From contig JAISZF010000147.1 of assembly GCA_031269415.1 (NCBI GenBank), forward strand, positions 1 to 11,563: 11,563 bases of DNA, given 5' to 3'. A program made the position numbers and the translations under genes. This document shows positions 7,180 through 11,563 of the stretch, in pieces (position 1 is the stretch's first letter; each line of letters opens with the position of its first letter). The notes below the pieces were generated by a model. The model worked only from the letters and a program-made list of their open reading frames with translations, was not told the origin of the DNA and ran no database searches. This DNA comes from Clostridiales bacterium. GTDB taxonomy: Bacteria > Bacillota > Clostridia > Lachnospirales > WQUN01.

Positions 7180-7563
7180 ATGAGCGAAGCGTTCGATAAT
7201 GGCAGGGAACTGAAGGTGGAGATGATCAGCGGAGAAAAAATAGTGGCCATGTCGCCGGCGTTCTCAAACCACAACCGGGTTAAAGGCAATATTTACGCGA
7301 TGTTTGATCGTTATTTGCGCGAGAAACCCTGCCTGCCCTTCGCGGACGGCGAAAATTGGATCGTCGAGCCGGACAAAAAAGAGATCGAAATCTATTCGCT
7401 GTCCAACGGCGTGTATGTCTTGAATGACCTCTACAGAATCCCCTCCGAGCATGAACCGCCTGACATTAAGGATAAAGAACCCGGCAGTTTCCCGGATCTT
7501 ACCTTTGCGGATTTTACAATAGATCTCAATGAAGTGTTCGCCAATGTAATCAAATGGGATTAA
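7180..7563 (+). pseudogene. Uma2-family (DUF820) endonuclease-like protein with internal deletion
   Basis: An open frame of 127 residues whose two ends match Uma2-family proteins while the middle is missing. Residues about 15-55 (MISGEKIVAMSPAFSNHNRV, then NIYAMFDRYLREKPCLPF) are the usual N-terminal part. At residues 57-60 the sequence passes directly to NWIVEPDKKEIEIYSL, which in complete members comes after the core and follows a GVKEYWIV-like segment. The skipped stretch, roughly 60-70 residues in a normal protein of about 190, holds the PD-(D/E)XK catalytic part (VPDVMV-like and LVVEVLSPST-like motifs). The C-terminal part (SFPDLTFADFTIDLNEVF) looks normal. The deletion keeps frame and there is a good ribosome binding site, so a short protein could be made, but nuclease activity is not expected. 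It follows the DUF4143 remnant by 27 bases on the same strand. It might alternatively be called a short CDS. Confidence 0.75.
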
Positions 7564-7568
7564 TCCGT

Positions 7569-7598
7569 AAAAAAACCGCCGCGCGTACCGCGCGGCGG
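7569..7598 (-). terminator. Strong intrinsic terminator of the comF-flgM operon
   Basis: CCGCCGCGC (7576-7584) pairs perfectly with GCGCGGCGG (7590-7598) around GTACC; the outer G-C of the loop may pair too. On the minus strand the stem is followed by seven Ts (7575-7569). It lies 7 bases after the end of flgM. The plus-strand Uma2 remnant ends at 7563 and runs into the same hairpin, but lacks a T run on that side. Confidence 0.92.
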
Positions 7599-7605
7599 CC
7601 AAATT

Positions 7606-7881
7606 TCAGCCCAACTGGGCGAAGAGTTTATTCGCCACATCCATGCCGGACACGTTATACGTTCCGGCGTCGATCTGTGCTTTTAAGTTTTGCACCTTAT
7701 CGGCTCTTATGTCCGGCGTGTCGGCAAGAACTTTATTTATTGCCGAAAAATCCCTTGCTTTGGTTGAAAGCGTAACCATATCCGTACGTTCTTCCGCTCT
7801 GCTAACGCGCTCTGAAGACGCCGGTTTATCCGGTCGCTGAACCTGGTAGGTTCTCATCACGTTGTTTATTTTCATGTCCAC
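7606..7881 (-). CDS. flgM: Anti-sigma-28 factor FlgM
   Basis: A 91-residue protein that holds the flagellar sigma factor (SigD/FliA) inactive until the hook-basal body is finished; in the cytoplasm it binds sigma-28 through its C-terminal half. The start MKINNV, the disordered polar middle (about residues 14-38), the segment VTLSTKARDF and the C-terminal helices with DIRADKVQNLKAQIDAGTY then DVANKLFAQLG are characteristic of the family, and the length is normal. The frame can start at GTG (7881-7879), 8 bases after AAGGCGG, or at ATG (7875), 14 bases after it; the GTG is better spaced. It follows comF by 30 bases and is last before the terminator, so it is probably co-transcribed with comF. 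In Bacillus and many Clostridia flgN, flgK and flgL follow flgM; here they do not. Confidence 0.93.
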   Translation of the reverse strand: MDMKINNVMRTYQVQRPDKPASSERVSRAEERTDMVTLSTKARDFSAINKVLADTPDIRADKVQNLKAQIDAGTYNVSGMDVANKLFAQLG

Positions 7882-7911
7882 AGCGTTCGCCGCCTTTCTT
7901 CCGCTAAATTA

Positions 7912-8721
7912 TTATGTCACAATCGGCGCGTCATATACTTCCGCGTCTTCCGGCTTGCGGCTCGCTTCACGCCTCACCGCCACAGCCAGCGTCAGGCTCC
8001 TCACTTGTTCCGCGCCTCCCTGCCTGAGCAGGTCGGCGCAGGCGTCCAAGGTTGCTCCTGTAGTATATATATCGTCAATTAAGAGTAAAGATTTTAGCTC
8101 TGCCGGCCCGCCAAGCGCGAACGCGCCTATAAGGTTATTCGCGCGTTCGGCGGGAGTCAGCCCGGCCTGCGGCCTGGTTTCTTTCACCCGTTTTAAATAA
8201 TCAATCAGCACCGGAACCCCAGTAATTTCCGACAGCGCCCAAGCCAGTTCCTCGGCTTGGTTATATCCGCGCCTTCGGCGTTTTTTGGGAAACATGGGAA
8301 CCGGAACCATGGCGTCCGTCCCGGCAAAAAAGCCCTCGCCCAATCCGTCTATGGCTAATTTCGCGAAACCGTCCGCGTATCCCCGGCATCCATTGTATTT
8401 AAACCTGTGGATCACCTCGCGGGCCACGTCGCCGTAAACAAAGAGAGCCGTATTGCTCAAAACACGCTTACGCCTGCGGCAAATGGCGCATTCAGCCTCC
8501 TCGGTTTCAGCGGGCGCCCCGCATTTTATACAGACAGGCAGCACGATAGGCGTCAGTAATCCCTCGCATCCACCGCAGATCTGTTTCGGGCCGTTTACCG
8601 GCAGGATATCCGCGCAGACCATGCACCTCGGCGGATACACCCAATCCAGCGCCGCGCCGATCAGTTCACGTAACTTTTTATTAATTCCCAAGCCGTGTCG
8701 CTTTCCAGGCCGCGTTTCCAT
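7912..8721 (-). CDS. comF: ComF family phosphoribosyltransferase-like protein
   Basis: A 269-residue protein of the ComF group, linked to uptake of transforming DNA in competent bacteria, though many carriers are not known to be competent. The N-terminal part has the zinc-ribbon cysteine pairs C33/C36, C49/C52, C64/C67 and C78/C81. The C-terminal part is a type I phosphoribosyltransferase fold with the RGYNQAEELA motif (151-160), the TRPQAGLTPAERANNL segment, and the PRPP-binding loop LLIDDIYTTGAT (213-224). All expected motifs are present. The ATG at 8721 lies 61 bases inside the 3' end of the GH18 gene and has only a weak ribosome binding site (GGGTG); a TTG at 8691 with GGAAAG upstream would begin nearer to where the family usually starts, so the start is uncertain. 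Next to flgM, as in the Bacillus comF-flgM region. Confidence 0.92.
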   Translation of the reverse strand: METRPGKRHGLGINKKLRELIGAALDWVYPPRCMVCADILPVNGPKQICGGCEGLLTPIVLPVCIKCGAPAETEEAECAICRRRKRVLSNTALFVYGDVAREVIHRFKYNGCRGYADGFAKLAIDGLGEGFFAGTDAMVPVPMFPKKRRRRGYNQAEELAWALSEITGVPVLIDYLKRVKETRPQAGLTPAERANNLIGAFALGGPAELKSLLLIDDIYTTGATLDACADLLRQGGAEQVRSLTLAVAVRREASRKPEDAEVYDAPIVT

Positions 8722-10436
8722 CCGGCCACACCCGCTAAATCCAATTCTCTCATCAAATCCAATTTTTCCTTCATGGAACGCTCATCTTCCAGCCAAGCCT
8801 TATACACCGCGCCGGAGCTGTCCGTATAAGTGGCGAAAGAGGCGCCGTACGCGTTATCCCATGTAATCTCCGCTTGATTATCCGTGAAGATATTATAAGC
8901 GGTCTCCATGTCATAGGATTGACTGCTGGTTCTGATAGCGCCGTCGATCTCCTCTTCCTTCCATACGCGCACGTAATACGGCACGCCCAGCAGTACCTTC
9001 TCTTTCGGCACTTCTTCCAGGGTCGCTTGAACGCCGTTTCTGACATACGGCATGGAGGCGTTCGGCCCGCTTTCACCGCCGATATTTTCATCATAAGCCA
9101 TAACGCATATATAATCGGCGACCTTAGCGACTTCGGAACGGTTATAATATTTGGACCAATAACCCGGCGGATCGGGGTTGAAGAAATCCACAGACAGCAC
9201 AGCGCCCGCCGATTTCATATACGGGCTGAGTTCACGGATAAACTGCAGGTATGAAGCGGCGTCCTCGGGTTGGATATACTCGAAGTCGATATTAATACCG
9301 TCCAGATTATAATCGGCTATGAACTCCATGAGTCTATTTATTACATACTCGCGCTTATCCGTATCGGTTAGTGTATTATGACTGATATCCTGATTCAAAA
9401 CAGTCTCCGTGTCGGAAGAAAAATCCGACAGCAGGGGCCACACCCGATATCCGCTCTCATGTGCCCAGTTGACGTAATCCGTGTCCGCCAGGCTTATAAT
9501 ATCCCCCGATAGATTTATATCGAACGAAAACCAGGTGGGCGACAGCACATCCAAACCCTCGCGGAGCTGCCTGCGCTGCTCGGAAGAATTCTCCTCAAGG
9601 CTGAAGACTTGATCCCACATCATGTTTACCTTTCCTTCTATGATAGGCGGAGATGGGAATACCGTGGGTGGGTCTTCCGCTATCCCGGGTATTACTTCCG
9701 CCGCGGCGATCTGCTTGGTGGGCACAAAGCCCAACAACCCATTTTCCGTCCTTACACGCGTGTAATCCCCTTCCTCGCTGTATACATAGACCCTTTCGTT
9801 CAGGGAAAACCTGTATGAAAGCTGCGACTTTTTATCGGGCAAAAAACGCAGAACCGTCGTATCAGTTGTGACGACCGCCGTTTCCCTGTCCTCATCCAAA
9901 AATTGAAGCGTAACGATTTTGTCGGCAAGATTGTAATCCAACGATATGTGATAGATCTGCGTTAAAAGTTCCGCGGGCATATACGGCCCGTTGTCGAACA
10001 GATACATCGGCGCGTCGGCGGCGACGGGGCTGCCATTTTCATAATAATTCATTTCGCCGGGCGTAAATCTGAGAACCTTATCCGGCTTGGTTACAGTCAG
10101 CTTTAGTGTCGTATTATCCCAAAATATATAGGGATCCAGATACTCCTTTACAAATTCCACCGGAAAACATACGATCCCCTGGTATTCCACGGGGGCGGCG
10201 GGCACATCCAGCCTCAGGTCGCGCAGAACCACTATGACCTCTCTGTCGGGCAGCTCATAATAGGTATGAATATCCTGATATTCATTGCTGGGCATAAACA
10301 GATACCACGCGACATAGCCTGAACAGCCGGCAATCATGAAGAGTATTATCCAGAATACAAATAACGAACCGGATCTTTTTTTTCTACGGCGGCGCTTCCG
10401 GGTTGAATTCTTAGGGGCTTTGCGATCGTTTCTCAT
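8661..10436 (-). CDS. Membrane-anchored GH18 glycosidase (YaaH/SleL-like) with SH3-like domain
   Basis: A 591-residue protein with a very basic cytoplasmic start (RKRRRRKKR, about 13-21), one membrane helix (about 25-47), and a large outside part. Residues about 60-180 resemble the copper amine oxidase N-terminal-like wall module (VCFPVEFVKEYLDPYIFWD, then LKLTV); about 190-240 is a bacterial SH3-like repeat (VYVYSEEGDYTRVRTENGLLGFV). The remainder is a GH18 barrel with the catalytic motif DGINIDFE at 379-386, Glu386 being the expected acid; Asn stands in the place of the middle Asp of DxxDxDxE, as in related cortex enzymes. MAYDEN and AGWKRGLES are further family segments. It likely acts on peptidoglycan, in vegetative wall or spore cortex. 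The frame extends to a TTG at 10448; the ATG at 10436 is preferred, but neither has a good ribosome binding site. It follows glgP by about 30 bases and overlaps comF. Confidence 0.88.
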   Translation of the reverse strand: MRNDRKAPKNSTRKRRRRKKRSGSLFVFWIILFMIAGCSGYVAWYLFMPSNEYQDIHTYYELPDREVIVVLRDLRLDVPAAPVEYQGIVCFPVEFVKEYLDPYIFWDNTTLKLTVTKPDKVLRFTPGEMNYYENGSPVAADAPMYLFDNGPYMPAELLTQIYHISLDYNLADKIVTLQFLDEDRETAVVTTDTTVLRFLPDKKSQLSYRFSLNERVYVYSEEGDYTRVRTENGLLGFVPTKQIAAAEVIPGIAEDPPTVFPSPPIIEGKVNMMWDQVFSLEENSSEQRRQLREGLDVLSPTWFSFDINLSGDIISLADTDYVNWAHESGYRVWPLLSDFSSDTETVLNQDISHNTLTDTDKREYVINRLMEFIADYNLDGINIDFEYIQPEDAASYLQFIRELSPYMKSAGAVLSVDFFNPDPPGYWSKYYNRSEVAKVADYICVMAYDENIGGESGPNASMPYVRNGVQATLEEVPKEKVLLGVPYYVRVWKEEEIDGAIRTSSQSYDMETAYNIFTDNQAEITWDNAYGASFATYTDSSGAVYKAWLEDERSMKEKLDLMRELDLAGVAGWKRGLESDTAWELIKSYVN

Positions 10437-10466
10437 TGGCCGGCTCAATCCCCTGTCATCAGTCTG

Positions 10467-11563
10467 TTAGATGTTTATCGGCACCTGTTTCAAAAGCCAG
10501 ATGTCATTCGCGTATTCACGTATTGTGCGGTCGCTGGAGAATTTGCCGCTGTTCGCCGCATTGGTTATCGCCATTTTAACCCATCGCGGCTCGTCCTTGT
10601 ACGCATCTCCCACCAGACGCTGCGCTTCTTTATAGCTGTCAAAATCTTGCAATATATAATACTCGTCGGCCCTGGAACCGCCGTAACCGTTCAGCATCGC
10701 TTCGTACAGTTCCCTGAAGATATCGGGTTCACGCGGTGCCAGCGTACCGTTTATCAGTTGCGTAAGCACCTGGCGTATGTCTCCGTTTATATTGTACAAA
10801 TCCCACGGTCTGTACTCGCCTCTTTGAGTCAGCCCTATAACCTCGTCCGCTTTCATTCCGAAGATGAAGATATTCTCCGGCCCGACCTCTTCCAAAATCT
10901 CGACGTTGGCGCCGTCCAATGTGCCGATCGTTATCGCTCCGTTCAGCATAAACTTCATATTGCCGGTTCCGGAAGCCTCTTTACCAGCGGTGGAGATCTG
11001 CTCGCTGACATCCGCGGCGGGTATCAGCTTTTCCGCCAAAGACACACGGTAATTCTCTAAAAACAGCACCTTCAGTTTGCCCTCGATGCTTCGGTCGTTA
11101 TTGATCAGATCGGCGACGCTGTTAATCAGTTTAATGATCAGCTTTGCCCGACGGTAGCTGGCGGAGGCTTTCGCGCCGAATATAAACGTTCGCGGCCAGA
11201 TATCCAACCCGGGGTTCATCTTAATTGTGTTGTATAGGTTCAGGATATGGAATACGTTCAGCAGCTGACGCTTGTATTCATGCAGCCTCTTTATCTGAAT
11301 GTCGAAGATGGAGTTCGGATCCACCTGAACGCCTTTCAAATCATAGATAAAATTGGATAATTCTATTTTGTTCTGACGTTTTATCTTAGTAAATCTATCG
11401 GCGAAATCGGATTTGTCCTTATACTGCTCCAATTGCTTGAGCTGATCCAGATCCGTCGTCCAGCCTTCGCCTATATAATCCGTTATCAGCGAAGCCAGGC
11501 GGGGGTTGGCGTGCGCCAGCCAGCGGCGCTGCGTTATTCCGTTTGTCTTGTTATTGAATTTCT
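10467..11563 (-). CDS. glgP: Glycogen/maltodextrin phosphorylase, C-terminal 365 residues (truncated by window edge)
   Basis: The frame is open from the right edge to the TAA at 10469-10467, so the gene begins outside the window; an apparent Met start at 11432 is internal, since family sequence (NKTNGITQRRWLAHANPRLA) is encoded upstream of it. The enzyme releases glucose 1-phosphate from glycogen or maltodextrins with phosphate, using pyridoxal phosphate in the cytoplasm. The motif EASGTGNMKF contains the lysine that binds the cofactor, followed by NGAITIGTLDGANVEI; DIQIKRLHEYKRQLLN is the other strongly conserved segment. The C-terminal GKFSSDRTIREYANDIW is normal for the family, so this end is intact. 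It is the first gene seen of the transcript that continues into the GH18 gene, comF and flgM. Confidence 0.95.
   Translation of the reverse strand, partial: KFNNKTNGITQRRWLAHANPRLASLITDYIGEGWTTDLDQLKQLEQYKDKSDFADRFTKIKRQNKIELSNFIYDLKGVQVDPNSIFDIQIKRLHEYKRQLLNVFHILNLYNTIKMNPGLDIWPRTFIFGAKASASYRRAKLIIKLINSVADLINNDRSIEGKLKVLFLENYRVSLAEKLIPAADVSEQISTAGKEASGTGNMKFMLNGAITIGTLDGANVEILEEVGPENIFIFGMKADEVIGLTQRGEYRPWDLYNINGDIRQVLTQLINGTLAPREPDIFRELYEAMLNGYGGSRADEYYILQDFDSYKEAQRLVGDAYKDEPRWVKMAITNAANSGKFSSDRTIREYANDIWLLKQVPINI

Noticed and set aside
8874..9254. 126-residue plus-strand frame inside the GH18 gene
   Set aside because: It is antisense to a clear GH18 catalytic domain and resembles no family.
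10647..11060. 137-residue plus-strand frame inside the phosphorylase gene
   Set aside because: It is antisense to highly conserved glycogen phosphorylase sequence, including the cofactor lysine motif.

Overview
The window looks like a chromosomal piece from a Gram-positive, Clostridia-type bacterium with moderate GC. The basis is a comF-flgM gene pair as seen in Firmicutes flagellar regions, a membrane-anchored GH18 glycosidase resembling the spore-cortex YaaH/SleL group, LplB/YtcP-type sugar permeases without a local ATPase, and strong AAGGAGG-type ribosome binding sites. This is inferred from gene content only; no rRNA or tRNA is present to fix the taxonomy.

Region 1 (1-4330, minus strand) is a sugar-uptake operon read from high to low coordinates. 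It holds two CUT1-type ABC permeases (4330-3368 and 3354-2473), a cytoplasmic TIM-barrel glycoside hydrolase-like protein of the GHL6/GH42-like type (2467-440), and a lipoprotein solute-binding protein that runs off the left edge (420-1). Gaps are 5 to 19 bases and each gene has its own ribosome binding site, so they are very probably one transcript. The likely job is to bind an oligosaccharide outside the cell, import it, and cleave it inside. No ATP-binding subunit is in view.

Region 2 (about 4331-7563) is accessory and partly decayed. A 521-residue AAA-type ATPase with a C-terminal PD-(D/E)XK nuclease-like domain (6275-4710, minus) has a recognisable promoter and a downstream hairpin terminator. 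Divergent from it on the plus strand lie two damaged genes. One is an AAA_14/DUF4143 protein that has lost its whole ATPase half (about 6424-7152). The other is a Uma2-family (DUF820) protein whose nuclease core appears to be cut out in frame (7180-7563). Intrinsic terminators facing the minus direction border the region on both sides.

Region 3 (7569-11563, minus strand) is a second operon-like run: glycogen phosphorylase (3' end only), the GH18 membrane glycosidase, ComF, and the anti-sigma-28 factor FlgM, closed by a strong GC-rich terminator at 7569-7598. The flagellar genes that often follow flgM are absent, and damaged accessory genes lie there instead.

I do not see a CRISPR array, an insertion sequence with its transposase, or a clearly new complete system. 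The most unusual points are the cluster of one intact and two broken nuclease-family genes, and the placement of flgM at the end of a carbohydrate/glycosidase transcript.
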